Origin: Chitinophagaceae bacterium
Lineage (GTDB): Bacteria; Bacteroidota; Bacteroidia; Chitinophagales; Chitinophagaceae
Length of the DNA: 64,000 bases
Direction: 5' to 3'
NCBI GenBank assembly: GCA_016721725.1
Contig: JADKHN010000002.1
Coordinates: 124,001-188,000 of the forward strand
In this document: one piece after another, positions 40,444 to 50,198 of the stretch
Layout: every line of letters starts with the position of its first letter
Numbering within the stretch: the stretch's first letter is position 1
The notes under the pieces: model-generated
Told to the model about the DNA's origin: nothing
What the model saw: only the letters and a program-made list of their open reading frames with translations
Databases searched by the model: none
Made by a program: the position numbers and the translations under genes

Positions 40444-41322
40444 ATGGTTCAATATAATCCAAAAGACTGGCTGGGTTTCATTTTCAGGATCCACAAATCG
40501 GATACCTTCCGCAAACTCTGGCCCATGATCCTGCTGATGCTGATCTATGCGGCCGGCATTGCCTACCTGGAGATCAATTACTGGAAATGGGATGAGAAGA
40601 ACAATATCCGCAACATTTCAGTCATGTACAGCCTGCTGGGCTTCGTCATTTCCCTGCTCCTGGTATTCAGGACGAATACCGCCTACGACCGTTGGTGGGA
40701 AGGACGAAAATTATGGGGATCTTTGATTAACAACAGCCGGAACCTGTCGCTTAAACTGAATGCCATGCTGTCCAAAAGCGATTCCCAGAACAGGTTGTTC
40801 TTTAAAACGGTCATCCCGCAATTCGCCCTGGCGCTGAAGAATCATTTACGGGCCGAATCAACCCGTCTTGAGCTGGATGAAAGCCTTCATGAGGAACTCA
40901 GCCTGATCGATCATGATAAGCACGTACCGAACCAGGTCGCCTCATTGATATTCAACAAAGTGAATTCCTTGTATGCCAGCGGCAAGATCACCGGCGAACA
41001 ATTCATCATACTGAATGCGGAGTTACAATCCTTCACCGATATCAGCGGCGCCTGTGAAAGGATCAAGAACACCCCCATCCCCTATTCCTACAGCGCCTTC
41101 CTGAAGAAATTCATCTTCTTTTACGTGATGACCCTGCCCTGGGGCTATGTTTACAACCTGGGCTATTATGTGATCCCGGTGGTGGGGTTCATCTTTTATG
41201 TACTCGCCAGCCTGGAACTGGTGGCCGAAGAGATCGAGGATCCTTTCGGCGTGGACAGCAATGACCTGCCCATGGACAAGATCTGTGGCAATATCGATAA
41301 ACAGGTAAAGGAATTATTGTAA
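40444..41322 (+). CDS. Bestrophin-family anion channel
   Basis: A 292-residue bestrophin/UPF0187 homologue. Seen: a first membrane helix (LWPMILLMLIYAAGIAYLEINYW), the family hallmark FRTNTAYDRWWEGRKLWGSLINNSRNL (about 75-101), a helical middle, SYSAFLKKFIFFYVMTLPWGYVYNLGYYVIPVVGFIFYVLASLE as helices near the end, and the acidic EEIEDPFGVDSNDLP tail. Bacterial bestrophins form pentameric cation or anion channels; selectivity here is not known. Ends 9 nt from the convergent SET gene. Confidence 0.94.
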   Translation: MVQYNPKDWLGFIFRIHKSDTFRKLWPMILLMLIYAAGIAYLEINYWKWDEKNNIRNISVMYSLLGFVISLLLVFRTNTAYDRWWEGRKLWGSLINNSRNLSLKLNAMLSKSDSQNRLFFKTVIPQFALALKNHLRAESTRLELDESLHEELSLIDHDKHVPNQVASLIFNKVNSLYASGKITGEQFIILNAELQSFTDISGACERIKNTPIPYSYSAFLKKFIFFYVMTLPWGYVYNLGYYVIPVVGFIFYVLASLELVAEEIEDPFGVDSNDLPMDKICGNIDKQVKELL

Positions 41323-41331
41323 AAGGGATCC

Positions 41332-41715
41332 TTATTTCGCATCGAACCAGACCGGTTTGTTCTCGTTCCAGTCGCCGTTATAATTGATCGTCAGCTCTTC
41401 GCCATGTTCGATCACCCGGACCGTCTTGACGAAAATGGTCTGCTCCTCAAAATCCATGAAATATTCACAATTGCTTTTATAGCTGTGGTTGTAGATGGGG
41501 ATGAGTCCGAGCGCCATGCAACACTGGTCCTTCTCCTTACCCCATTCAAAGATATAGTCGTGCAAGAGGGTCTTATCGAGATGTTCCCGGTCGCTTTTCT
41601 GCATCACGATGACCGGGGCTACTTCAATCACAGTTCCCGCAGGAATGCGTTCGCGGGTGAACACGCCCCGGCCCCTGCCAGCGGCCTGTTCAACATATAA
41701 ATAAGGTTTCACCAT
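41332..41715 (-). CDS. SET-domain protein (putative lysine methyltransferase)
   Basis: A 127-residue protein consisting of just a SET domain: GRGVFTRERIPAGTVIEVAPVIV (start, binding the cofactor), YNHSYKSNCEYFMD (NHS motif) and EELTINYNGDW (ELxxNY). SET domains usually transfer methyl groups from S-adenosylmethionine to protein lysines; substrate unknown. Starts 70 nt from the divergent mgtE. Confidence 0.9.
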   Translation of the reverse strand: MVKPYLYVEQAAGRGRGVFTRERIPAGTVIEVAPVIVMQKSDREHLDKTLLHDYIFEWGKEKDQCCMALGLIPIYNHSYKSNCEYFMDFEEQTIFVKTVRVIEHGEELTINYNGDWNENKPVWFDAK

Positions 41716-41785
41716 ACGATCCGGTTCAGATTAAATAGGCTAAATTGCAGCTCCCCAAAACCGGGGAATCAACCACAAAGTAAGG

Positions 41786-43177
41786 ATGTCTTTATCATTG
41801 GATGAAATATCAATGCAACAGCATTTTGAGGAGCTGGTCGCCGGCACCGATAAACTGCAGATCCAGGAATTCCTGAATACGCAGAATATCAGCGACGTGG
41901 CCGATCTCATCTATTCCAATGAGGATTACGAATGCCAGATCATTTCCCTCCTGTCCATTCACAGGGCGTCCAGCGTATTCAAGATCCTGGAATCCCCTAC
42001 ACAGAAAAGGATCATACGGAACCTGCCGCCCCTGAAGACCACCGAGTTGTTGAACGAATTGCCGGCGGATGACCGGGTGGCCTTCCTGGAAGAACTCCCC
42101 ACCAGCATCGTGCGTGACCTGATCAAGACCCTGGAGCCGGAAGAACGCAAAGTGACCCTGGAACTGCTGGGATATCCGGAGAACAGCGTAGGCCGTTTGA
42201 TGACGCCCGACTATGTTTATGTATACGAACATAATACGGTCAAGGAAGTGATCGAGACCATCCGTAAATACGCCAAGAGCAGCGAAACGATCGACGTGAT
42301 CTACGTGATCAATGAAAAAGGCGAACTGCTGGATGATATCCGGATCCGGGAATTCATCTTATCGGAACCAACGATCCTGGTGAATGAGATCATGGACGGC
42401 CGCTTCATCGCCTTGAACGTGAATGACGACCAGGAGATCGCCAGCGAGGCTTTCAAAATGAATAACCGCGTGGCGCTTCCGGTAACGGACAGTAATAACA
42501 TACTACTGGGCATCGTTACCATTGATGACGTGCTTTGGGTGGCTGAAGAGGAATTCAGTGAAGATATCCAGAAGATCGGGGGTACCGAAGCGCTCGATGA
42601 ACCCTACCTGGACATGCCTTTCTGGAAACTGATCGGCAAAAGGGCTCCCTGGCTGGTGATCCTTTTCCTGGGTGAATTACTGACCGCCAGCGCCATGAGT
42701 TTTTTTGAGGATGAGATCAAGAAAGTACTGGTCCTGAACATGCTCGTTCCGCTGATCATATCAAGCGGAGGCAATACCGGCAGCCAGGCTTCCACCCTGA
42801 TCATCCAGGCCATGGCCAAGGCCGAGATCACCATTGCGGATTGGCTCGTCATTTTACGGAGGGAACTGAAAAGCGGCCTGGTACTAGGCGGCATACTGGG
42901 CCTCGTAGGCATGATGCGTACCTTCCTCTGGAGTTATATCGAACCGCATTTATATGGCGGACATACCTTGTTATTGGCAATGGTCACCGGAATTTCCGTC
43001 ATGGGTGTTGTACTGTGGGGCACGATTGCCGGTTCCATGTTACCCATTTTCCTGAAACGACTGAAACTGGACCCCGCCACTTCCTCCGCCCCCTTTGTGG
43101 CCACGCTGGTGGATGTCACCGGCATCATCATCTATTTTTCCGTTGCCTATCTCTTCCTGAGAGGCACTTTGCTCTGA
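41786..43177 (+). CDS. mgtE: Magnesium transporter MgtE
   Basis: A homodimeric Mg2+ channel gated by cytosolic Mg2+. Order: N-domain of helical repeats (residues 1-130, e.g. LPADDRVAFLEELP), CBS pair (about 145-255; MTPDYVYVYEHNTVKE and IMDGRFIALNVNDDQEIA), plug helix, and five membrane helices in the last 180 residues (WLVILFLGELLTASAMSFF, NMLVPLIISSGGNTGSQASTLII, SGLVLGGILGLVGMM, LLLAMVTGISVMGVVLWG, ATLVDVTGIIIYFSVAYLF). GNTGSQAST is the pore signature. The stop is half of a TGATCA shared with the convergent gene. Confidence 0.95.
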   Translation: MSLSLDEISMQQHFEELVAGTDKLQIQEFLNTQNISDVADLIYSNEDYECQIISLLSIHRASSVFKILESPTQKRIIRNLPPLKTTELLNELPADDRVAFLEELPTSIVRDLIKTLEPEERKVTLELLGYPENSVGRLMTPDYVYVYEHNTVKEVIETIRKYAKSSETIDVIYVINEKGELLDDIRIREFILSEPTILVNEIMDGRFIALNVNDDQEIASEAFKMNNRVALPVTDSNNILLGIVTIDDVLWVAEEEFSEDIQKIGGTEALDEPYLDMPFWKLIGKRAPWLVILFLGELLTASAMSFFEDEIKKVLVLNMLVPLIISSGGNTGSQASTLIIQAMAKAEITIADWLVILRRELKSGLVLGGILGLVGMMRTFLWSYIEPHLYGGHTLLLAMVTGISVMGVVLWGTIAGSMLPIFLKRLKLDPATSSAPFVATLVDVTGIIIYFSVAYLFLRGTLL

Positions 43178-43741
43178 TCATCGCATAGTTGGAACCTCTG
43201 TGGGAACAGACTTCTGACCGTATTTATAATTCCTTACCACCATCCTTTTCCCTTTTTTCCTGACTAAAAAAAGGTCATCATACTGGTGATCGGGAATATC
43301 CTTTTGCGGATAATGCGCAACGCCCATTTTCCGGATGAGCCTGGCCAGGGTATTGCTGTGGCCAATGATCAGGATCCGCTTATTGAGATCATCATTCAGA
43401 ACGATCTTTCGCACCAGGTCATCGAACAAGGTATCGGCCTTGTATTGCACGGTATCGATACCCAGCTGGATGCGCAGGCTGTCGGCAGTCATACCCGACC
43501 GTTTGTAAGGCGTACAATAGATCCTGCCGATCTTCTTCTCTTTCAGGTAACGCATCAGGTCTCCGGCCCGCTGAAAACCGGCCGCGATCAGTATTGGATC
43601 CCTGCCGGCGTCCTTTCCCGTATATTTTTCCGCATGCCTAACGATATAGATCCTCGCCTTAGAACCAAAGTCCAATCTGGATTGGCCCTCTGCCGTCCAG
43701 GCCAGTAAGCCCATGACCGCTAAGATGATCGTCTTTTTCAT
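43178..43741 (-). CDS. Secreted histidine phosphatase (SixA/PGM-like)
   Basis: From ATG 43741: signal peptide (MKKTIILAVMGLLAWTAEGQ) and a phosphoglycerate-mutase-like histidine phosphatase. Catalytic RHAEK (YIVRHAEKYTGK), substrate arm RIYCTPYKRSGMTADSL, and ILIIGHSNTLARLIRKMG with the second catalytic His. Located in the periplasm or surface; substrate unknown. An ATG at 43753 (MKPVMKK) is also possible, with a TAnnTTTG-like box 4 nt ahead of it. Convergent with mgtE with no intervening bases (stops form TGATCA). Confidence 0.88.
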   Translation of the reverse strand: MKKTIILAVMGLLAWTAEGQSRLDFGSKARIYIVRHAEKYTGKDAGRDPILIAAGFQRAGDLMRYLKEKKIGRIYCTPYKRSGMTADSLRIQLGIDTVQYKADTLFDDLVRKIVLNDDLNKRILIIGHSNTLARLIRKMGVAHYPQKDIPDHQYDDLFLVRKKGKRMVVRNYKYGQKSVPTEVPTMR

Positions 43742-43978
43742 AACCGGTTTCATACTGCAAAATAAGCCAATGCCCCCAATTCTGTTAAGTTTGACCCAAA
43801 GGCCGGTTAATGCGTACATTTTTACTAAATTGCCCCTCATTCAAACGGCGGCTTTTTTTAGTGCACAATGCCCAATTGCTGAACAGGGGTTCGCAGTACA
43901 AGGGCCCGCCCGGACAATAAATTTATCCTCCTCAGCATCAGCATGGAGGACCATAAAACAAACCATAAACAAGATCTT

Positions 43979-45814
43979 ATGTGCGGAATAGTTGGATATA
44001 CCGGTCCAAAAGAAGCTTATCCCATTGTCATCACAGGCCTTAAAAGACTTGAATACCGGGGTTACGACAGTACCGGTGTGGCCTTGCTCAATAACGGGCT
44101 GAAAGTTTATAAAAAGAAAGGGCGTGTCGCTGACCTGGAGGAAAGCATCCTGGGTAAAGACCTCCACGCCCATACCGGCATCGGCCATACACGCTGGGCT
44201 ACTCATGGCGAACCCAGTGACACCAATGCACACCCCCATGTTTCCACCAGCGGCAAACTGGCGATGATCCACAATGGCATCATCGAGAATTACGCCCAGC
44301 TGAAAAAAGAACTCACCAATAAAGGGTACACCTTTAAAAGCGAGACCGATACGGAAGTGCTGCTCAATTTCATTGAAGAGATCAGGAAGAACAACCAATG
44401 CGACCTGGAAGAGGCCGTACGGGTTGCGCTCAAGAGGGTCAGCGGAGCCTATGTGATCCTGCTGGTGGATGAAGACAATCCGGATACCATCATCGCGGCC
44501 CGCAAAGGAAGCCCCCTGGTGATCGGCGTGGGCAAGGGTGAACATTTCCTCGGCTCCGACGCCTCTCCCATGCTGGAATACACCAAGGAAGTGGTGTATG
44601 TGAACGATTATGAACTGGCCATCGTCAGGCCCGATGAACTGATATTGAAGAACCTGGGTAATGAGAAGATCACCCCCTTTGTGACCAAACTGGATATGGA
44701 ACTGGCCGCCATAGAAAAAGGCGGTTACGACCATTTCATGCTGAAAGAGATCTTTGAGCAACCCAGTACCATCCATGATTGCCTGCGCGGAAGGCTGGAT
44801 GCCCTGGCCGGCACCATCACCATGAGCGGTGTGGAGAACAATATCGAACATTTCAAGAAAGCGCCCCGCATCATTATCATCGCCTGCGGGACCAGCTGGC
44901 ATGCCGGTCTCGTAGCCGAATACATCATTGAAGAATTATGCCGTATACCGGTTGAAGTGGAATACGCTTCGGAATTCCGGTACCGTAACCCGGTGATCAA
45001 TAAAGGCGATATCATCATCGCCATTTCCCAAAGCGGTGAAACGGCGGATACCCTGGTGGCTATTGAAAAAGCGAAGGAACAGGGAGCCATCATTTTCGGC
45101 ATCGTGAATGTAGTGGGATCATCGATCGCCCGTTTAAGCAATGGCGGAGCCTATACCCATGCCGGCATGGAGATCGGTGTGGCCAGTACAAAAGCCTTTA
45201 CCGGACAGCTGGCGGTGCTGACCATGGTCGCCCTGAAAATTGCCCGTGAAAAAGGTACGATCAGCGAGGAACGCTACCGGAACCTGTTGCTGGAATTGCA
45301 GGACGTTCCTGAAAAAGTGGAGGCTTTATTGAAGAATGCTGATGAGATCAGGCTGATCGCCGAAAAATACAAAGACGCGAAAGACGCCCTTTTCCTGGGA
45401 AGGGGTTATAATTTCCCCATCGCGCTGGAAGGCGCTTTGAAACTGAAGGAGATCTCCTACATACATGCCGAAGGCTACCCGGCCGCTGAAATGAAACACG
45501 GTCCGATCGCCCTGGTGGATGAGAACCTGCCGGTGGTCTTTGTGGCAACGAAAGATTCTTATCACGAAAAGATCGTGTCTAATATCCAGGAGATCAAGGC
45601 CAGGAAAGGTATGGTGATCGCCATCGCCACCGAAGGGGATGAAACCATCCCGGGTCTGGCCGATGATGTTTTCTTCGTTCCGCCTGCCGATGAGATCATT
45701 GCCCCCATGCTGAGTTGCATTCCTTTGCAACTGCTCTCTTATTATATGGGCGTTGCCAAAGGTGTGGATGTGGACAAACCGAGGAACCTGGCAAAAAGCG
45801 TTACGGTGGAATAA
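43979..45814 (+). CDS. glmS: Glutamine--fructose-6-phosphate transaminase (isomerizing)
   Basis: First step of UDP-GlcNAc synthesis: fructose-6-phosphate + Gln to glucosamine-6-phosphate + Glu. Start ATG 43979 makes the catalytic Cys the second residue (MCGIVGY); the frame upstream (from 43943) would bury it and is rejected. Seen: the glutaminase domain (GHTRWATHGEPSDTNAHPH), and two SIS domains (ACGTSWHAG, SQSGETADTL, STKAFTGQL, GRGYNFPIALEGALKLKEISYIHAEGYPAAEMKHGPIALV in pieces). C-terminal VDKPRNLAKSVTVE is typical. No glmS ribozyme was sought beyond reading the leader; nothing ribozyme-like stands out. Confidence 0.97.
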   Translation: MCGIVGYTGPKEAYPIVITGLKRLEYRGYDSTGVALLNNGLKVYKKKGRVADLEESILGKDLHAHTGIGHTRWATHGEPSDTNAHPHVSTSGKLAMIHNGIIENYAQLKKELTNKGYTFKSETDTEVLLNFIEEIRKNNQCDLEEAVRVALKRVSGAYVILLVDEDNPDTIIAARKGSPLVIGVGKGEHFLGSDASPMLEYTKEVVYVNDYELAIVRPDELILKNLGNEKITPFVTKLDMELAAIEKGGYDHFMLKEIFEQPSTIHDCLRGRLDALAGTITMSGVENNIEHFKKAPRIIIIACGTSWHAGLVAEYIIEELCRIPVEVEYASEFRYRNPVINKGDIIIAISQSGETADTLVAIEKAKEQGAIIFGIVNVVGSSIARLSNGGAYTHAGMEIGVASTKAFTGQLAVLTMVALKIAREKGTISEERYRNLLLELQDVPEKVEALLKNADEIRLIAEKYKDAKDALFLGRGYNFPIALEGALKLKEISYIHAEGYPAAEMKHGPIALVDENLPVVFVATKDSYHEKIVSNIQEIKARKGMVIAIATEGDETIPGLADDVFFVPPADEIIAPMLSCIPLQLLSYYMGVAKGVDVDKPRNLAKSVTVE

Positions 45815-45826
45815 ATCATTCATGAA

Positions 45827-47371
45827 TTGAGATCGCTGCTTATCATATTCGTACTTCCGCTTTTTGTCAAAGCCCAGAACTGCCGGTATAACGAAAGGAT
45901 ATTCCCTTCCGTTGACAAGACGTCCAATATCAGTTACGGCAATGCGCCGGCGATCACGTCCTTTTATATTTCGGAAGCTACCACATTCAACCAGACCCTT
46001 TTACTGGACCTGTTTCAGCCCACCGGCGATACGGCAACCCGCAGGGCGGTGATCATCTTCGCCCATTCGGGCGGTTTCATCAATGGCACCAAGGACAATG
46101 AAGACATGCAGGCGCTTTGCGATTCTTTCGCCCACCGGGGTTATGTGACCGCTTCCCTGGATTACCGGCTCAACTTCAACCTGCTCAGCAGCAGCAGCTC
46201 TGAAAGGGCCGTCTGGCGGGGTATACAGGATGCAAGTGCCGCCGTTCGGTTCTTCAAACAGAACGCCTCCTTGTACCGGCTGGATACCAATAAAATATTC
46301 TTCTGGGGCAGCAGCGCCGGCGCCTTCATGTCGGTTGGACTGGCCTACATGGATAATGCCGAAAGACCGGCCAGCACTTATTCGGCCTTTCTTCAACCCG
46401 ATCTCGGATGCAAGGATTGCACGGGTAATGCCTATGCCCATTCTTCAACGGTGAAGGGGATCATATCCTGTTGGGGTGCCACCAAGGATACCGCCTGGAT
46501 ACAGAACAACAACAATATCCCGTCCCTGTTATTCCATGGTTCCGGTGATGGCACCGTACCCTTTACAGAAGGCTATCCCTTCGGTTTACCCACCATCACC
46601 TATGTACGGGGATCGCAACAATTGAATGAACAGCTGAACAGGACATCCGTTTATCATGAGTTCTATCCCGAGACCGGCCTTGGGCATGAATACTGGGGTA
46701 CCAGCAACGGTACTTTCATAGCAGGCGGACCCACACCGTACTATGCCTCCATCATCAGTAAGGCCCGGCTGTTCATGCTGGGCAGGATGGGTGCCCCGGT
46801 CTCCTGCGGACCCTTACCGATCGTTCTGGCCGATTTCAAAGGAACATATAAAGACGAAAGGATAGATCTTCAATGGATCACTTCCACAGAGAATAACCTG
46901 AAAGAGATCGTGGTGGAAAGAAGCCTGGATGCGGTCAATTTCGAATCCTTATCTGTCCTGGCACCTGCGGGATACAATGGTTCAGGCGCAGGATACCAGT
47001 CCATCGATCCGCGCCCCTTCTCCGGAACCAGTTTTTACCGGTTAAGATTCAATGACCGGGATGGACGTTTCACTTACTCGCCTATCCTTAAACTATCCAC
47101 TCCTGAAAAAGAATGGTTGATCACCCGAACCTACCCCGTTCCGGTGCATGACCGGCTGAATCTTCAAATACAATCCGGTAAAGGCCGCAGGATCGGTTTG
47201 GCCATCTATGATATGGCCGGCAGACAATGGAAAACTTCATCCTATGATCTGTCATCCGGACTGAATAACCTTCAGCTCCCGTTTATCGATATGCCTTCCG
47301 GAGTTTACCTGGTGAGACTAACGGACGAACTGGGTAAAAAACCGAGCCTGATCCGGATCGTTAAGGAATAG
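45827..47371 (+). CDS. Secreted alpha/beta-hydrolase (esterase-like) with T9SS sorting domain
   Basis: About 514 residues. Signal peptide MRSLLIIFVLPLFVKAQ. The hydrolase domain (about 55-300) shows AVIIFAHSGGFINGTK (oxyanion strand) and the nucleophile elbow FFWGSSAGAFMSVG (GSSAG), typical of carboxylesterase/lipase-like enzymes. Residues 420-514 form a type A T9SS C-terminal domain (YPVPVHDRLNLQIQ, AIYDMAGRQWKTSSYDLSSG, PSGVYLVRL, IRIVKE). The start is TTG 45827; ATGAATTGA at 45822 is one base short of ATGAAATTG, so an indel is likely and ATG at 45822 would give MKLRSLL. Substrate unknown. Confidence 0.82.
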   Translation: MRSLLIIFVLPLFVKAQNCRYNERIFPSVDKTSNISYGNAPAITSFYISEATTFNQTLLLDLFQPTGDTATRRAVIIFAHSGGFINGTKDNEDMQALCDSFAHRGYVTASLDYRLNFNLLSSSSSERAVWRGIQDASAAVRFFKQNASLYRLDTNKIFFWGSSAGAFMSVGLAYMDNAERPASTYSAFLQPDLGCKDCTGNAYAHSSTVKGIISCWGATKDTAWIQNNNNIPSLLFHGSGDGTVPFTEGYPFGLPTITYVRGSQQLNEQLNRTSVYHEFYPETGLGHEYWGTSNGTFIAGGPTPYYASIISKARLFMLGRMGAPVSCGPLPIVLADFKGTYKDERIDLQWITSTENNLKEIVVERSLDAVNFESLSVLAPAGYNGSGAGYQSIDPRPFSGTSFYRLRFNDRDGRFTYSPILKLSTPEKEWLITRTYPVPVHDRLNLQIQSGKGRRIGLAIYDMAGRQWKTSSYDLSSGLNNLQLPFIDMPSGVYLVRLTDELGKKPSLIRIVKE

Positions 47372-47550
47372 CCTGCCTGTATCCATCCTTCATTTGATCT
47401 GCCTTATCCGGCTCCCCGACCTTTTTACTTTGAACCGATATGCTTAACTTAGGGTGAGAAATCATTTCAATATCAATTCCGGTAAAGAGCAGGTATTGCA
47501 GGGCATCCAACCTGGTCTTTTTCAAGATCTGTTAACCTTTTAACGCTGGC

Positions 47551-49665
47551 ATGAACATCATTCAAAAACACCCGGTCAATAACCTCGGCTATAATTTTGT
47601 TGATAAGAAATACATCCCCAAAGGGAAGGATGAATATTACCTGCGCAATCAACAGAACCAGGCGGGCATCGAATACCGCAAGCTGAACGCGCAGGAGATC
47701 GAAGCCCTGGTTCGTAACCGGAACACTTCCGATGACTGGAACAGGATCTTTGTGTCAAAATCCTTCAACCCGGAACTGGTAAAGAACTGCAAGTTCTTCG
47801 GACTCATCCGCATTGGCAAACTGGAACCCTTCTACCTGGAGTTTCATAACCTGCGCATGCCGGTCGGTCTCTATAACAGCACCATCATCAGCAGCGATAT
47901 CGGCAATAATGTCTGTATCGACAATGTGAATTACCTGAGTCATTATATCATCGGCAACGAGGTGATGATCGCTAACGTGAACGAACTGGCCACCACTGAC
48001 CATGCCAAATTCGGCAATGGGATCATCAAGCTGGGCGAAGAAGAAAAGGCCCGGGTATGGATGGAACTCTGCAATGAGAACGGCGGCCGCAGTGTCATTC
48101 CCTTCAACGGCATGCTGGCCGGCGACGCCTGGCTCTGGAGCAAATACCGGGATGACCAGGAATTGCTGGAGAAATTCAAATCGTTCACCGAGAACCGCTT
48201 TGATAAACAACGGGGATATTACGGCAAGATCGGCGACCGCACGGTGATCAAGAACTGCAAGATCATCAAGGACGTATTGGTGGGCACGGATGCCTACTTC
48301 AAAGGCGCCAACAAACTGAAGAACCTGACGGTCAACAGCGACGAGAAACGCACTTCACAGATCGGGGAAGGCTGTGAACTGGTGAACGGGATCGTTGGAT
48401 ATGGTTGCCGGATCTTTTACGGCGTGAAAGCGGTCCGCTTTGTGATGTCCTCACATTCGCAGCTTAAATACGGCGCACGCCTGATCAATTCCTTCCTGGG
48501 TAACAATTCCACCATCTCCTGTTGCGAAGTGCTGAATTCACTGATCTTCCCATCTCATGAGCAGCACCATAACAATTCATTCCTCTGCGCTTCCACGGTG
48601 ATGGGTCAAAGCAATATGGCGGCGGGCGCAACGATCGGCAGTAACCACAACAGCCGGGCAGCGGATGGCGAGATCGTGGCCGGGAGGGGATTCTGGCCGG
48701 GATTATGCGTAAGCCTGAAGCACAATTCCAAATTCGCCTCCTTTTGCATCATCGCCAAAGGTGATTTCCCCGCTGAACTGAACATCCCCGTTCCTTTCAG
48801 CCTCGTAAGTAATGATGTGGCAGGAAATAAACTGGTGGTGATCCCCGGCTATTGGTTCCTCTACAACCTCTACGCTTTGACCCGCAATGCCCGGAAATAC
48901 CTGGACCGCGACCGGCGTACGGAGAAGATACAACACATCGAATACCATTTCCTGGCCCCGGATACGATCAATGAGATCTTCTCGGCGCTGAACATACTGG
49001 AGAAACTGGAATTGGACAAAGAAGGCAGGGCGTCGGTGACCGGCTGGGAAAACACCAAACGCAAGACTGAACTCCTGAAAGTACCACAGGCCATCCTCGT
49101 TTTCAAAGAAATGATCCGGTATTACGGTACGATGGAATTGCTGAATCATTTCCAGGCAAACCGGTTCCTCCATTTTGAAGAATTGAAGAAGACCTTGTCG
49201 GCGAAGATCCAGAGAAGCGACTGGCTCAATATCGGCGGCCAACTGATCCAGCGTACCGAAGTGGAGAAACTGAAGCGCAATATAAAATCAGGCAAGGTCA
49301 AAAGCTGGGAGGACCTGCACAATTTCTATCGCCAGGAGGGGCAGACTTACGCTACCGACAAATTGAACCATGCCTATACTTCCCTGCTTGAGATCCTGAA
49401 TATCACCCCCAGGCAGTTCACTCCCGCCCTGTTCAAACAACTCCTGAAACAGGCGGTCGACACCAAGGAATGGATCTGCAAGGGCATCTTTGATTCCCGG
49501 GCCAAGGATTACGGCAACCCCTTCCGGAAAATGGTCTATGATACCAACGAAGAAATGAACAAAGTGATCGGCCGCCTGGAGGACAATAGTTTCATCCAGG
49601 ACCAGCTGAAGGAACTGGATGAGTTAAAAAAACTGGTTAAATCGATCATGAGGAAATTTAAATGA
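47551..49665 (+). CDS. DUF4954 family protein
   Basis: A 704-residue protein of the Bacteroidota/Spirochaete DUF4954 family. Central region reads as left-handed beta-helix turns (e.g. IIGNEVMIANVNELA, IGEGCELVNGIVGYGCRIFYGVKAV, and SNMAAGATIGSNHNSRAADGEIVAGRGFWPG), as in nucleotidyl/acyltransferase-like hexapeptide proteins. C-terminal 250 residues are helical with many charged residues. Enzymatic role unknown; a sugar-1-phosphate or acyl transferase is possible. Its stop is 6 nt from the first REP palindrome. Confidence 0.88.
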   Translation: MNIIQKHPVNNLGYNFVDKKYIPKGKDEYYLRNQQNQAGIEYRKLNAQEIEALVRNRNTSDDWNRIFVSKSFNPELVKNCKFFGLIRIGKLEPFYLEFHNLRMPVGLYNSTIISSDIGNNVCIDNVNYLSHYIIGNEVMIANVNELATTDHAKFGNGIIKLGEEEKARVWMELCNENGGRSVIPFNGMLAGDAWLWSKYRDDQELLEKFKSFTENRFDKQRGYYGKIGDRTVIKNCKIIKDVLVGTDAYFKGANKLKNLTVNSDEKRTSQIGEGCELVNGIVGYGCRIFYGVKAVRFVMSSHSQLKYGARLINSFLGNNSTISCCEVLNSLIFPSHEQHHNNSFLCASTVMGQSNMAAGATIGSNHNSRAADGEIVAGRGFWPGLCVSLKHNSKFASFCIIAKGDFPAELNIPVPFSLVSNDVAGNKLVVIPGYWFLYNLYALTRNARKYLDRDRRTEKIQHIEYHFLAPDTINEIFSALNILEKLELDKEGRASVTGWENTKRKTELLKVPQAILVFKEMIRYYGTMELLNHFQANRFLHFEELKKTLSAKIQRSDWLNIGGQLIQRTEVEKLKRNIKSGKVKSWEDLHNFYRQEGQTYATDKLNHAYTSLLEILNITPRQFTPALFKQLLKQAVDTKEWICKGIFDSRAKDYGNPFRKMVYDTNEEMNKVIGRLEDNSFIQDQLKELDELKKLVKSIMRKFK

Positions 49666-49670
49666 TCGCC

Positions 49671-50121
49671 AGGTGTCTGGCCACTATGAAACCACTTCAA
49701 TTTTCAAGATCCCTATCTTTTCTGCAGTAGCGCCCTATTCATATATTCGTTTTAGTGGCCTGACACCTTTCACCCGGGAGCTTCCGCTTGCCTGTTATCT
49801 GGCCACTATGAATTCACTTCACTTTTCAAGATTCCTGTCTATCAGCAGCGGCTCCTCATTCAAATATTCGTTTTAGTGGCCTGACACCTTTCACCCGGGA
49901 GCTTCCGCTTGCCTGTTGTCTGGCCACTATGAATTCATTTCAAATTCAGATCCTGTCTACACGCGGCCCATATTCAAATTCTTTTAGTGGCCTGACCCTT
50001 TCACCCGGGAGCTTCCGCTTGCCTGTTGTCTGGCCACTATGAATTCATTTCAATTTTCAAGATCCCTATCTTTTCTGCAGTAGCGCCCTATTCATATATT
50101 CGTTTTAGTGGCCTGACACCT
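49671..50121. repeat. Four-unit palindromic REP array left of the transposase
   Basis: Each unit has a left arm ending TCTGGCCACTA and a right arm TAGTGGCCTGACACCT. Left arms at about 49671-49686 (full), 49798-49808, 49919-49929 and 50029-50039; right arms at 49753-49768, 49874-49889, 49985-49999 and 50106-50121. Start spacings are about 120, 121 and 110 nt. Between units lies TTCACCCGGGAGCTTCCGCTTGCCTGTT (here in pieces). Interiors of units 1 and 4 are almost identical, units 2 and 3 diverge, so duplication was stepwise. Confidence 0.95.
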
Positions 50122-50174
50122 TTCACCCGGGAAAAACCCTGTTTTTTACGTTTTTTTCCTGCGGACGGCAGTCA

Positions 50175-50194
50175 GATTGAAAGTATTTTCAATC
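50175..50194 (+). promoter_or_regulatory. Hairpin over the RAYT ribosome-binding region
   Basis: GATTGAAA / TTTCAATC (50175-50182 and 50187-50194) folds with loop GTAT, 4 nt before ATG 50199. It would hide any ribosome-binding site and may hold transposase synthesis low. Confidence 0.6.
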
Positions 50195-50198
50195 TTAT

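Noticed and set aside
43841..43978. glmS ribozyme in the leader of glmS
   Set aside because: The 138-nt gap shows none of the conserved glmS ribozyme core by eye, and the class is typical of Firmicutes.
49671..50121. CRISPR-like tandem repeat array
   Set aside because: Units are 110-121 nt apart with homologous interiors rather than unique spacers, are themselves palindromic, and sit beside a RAYT with no cas genes.
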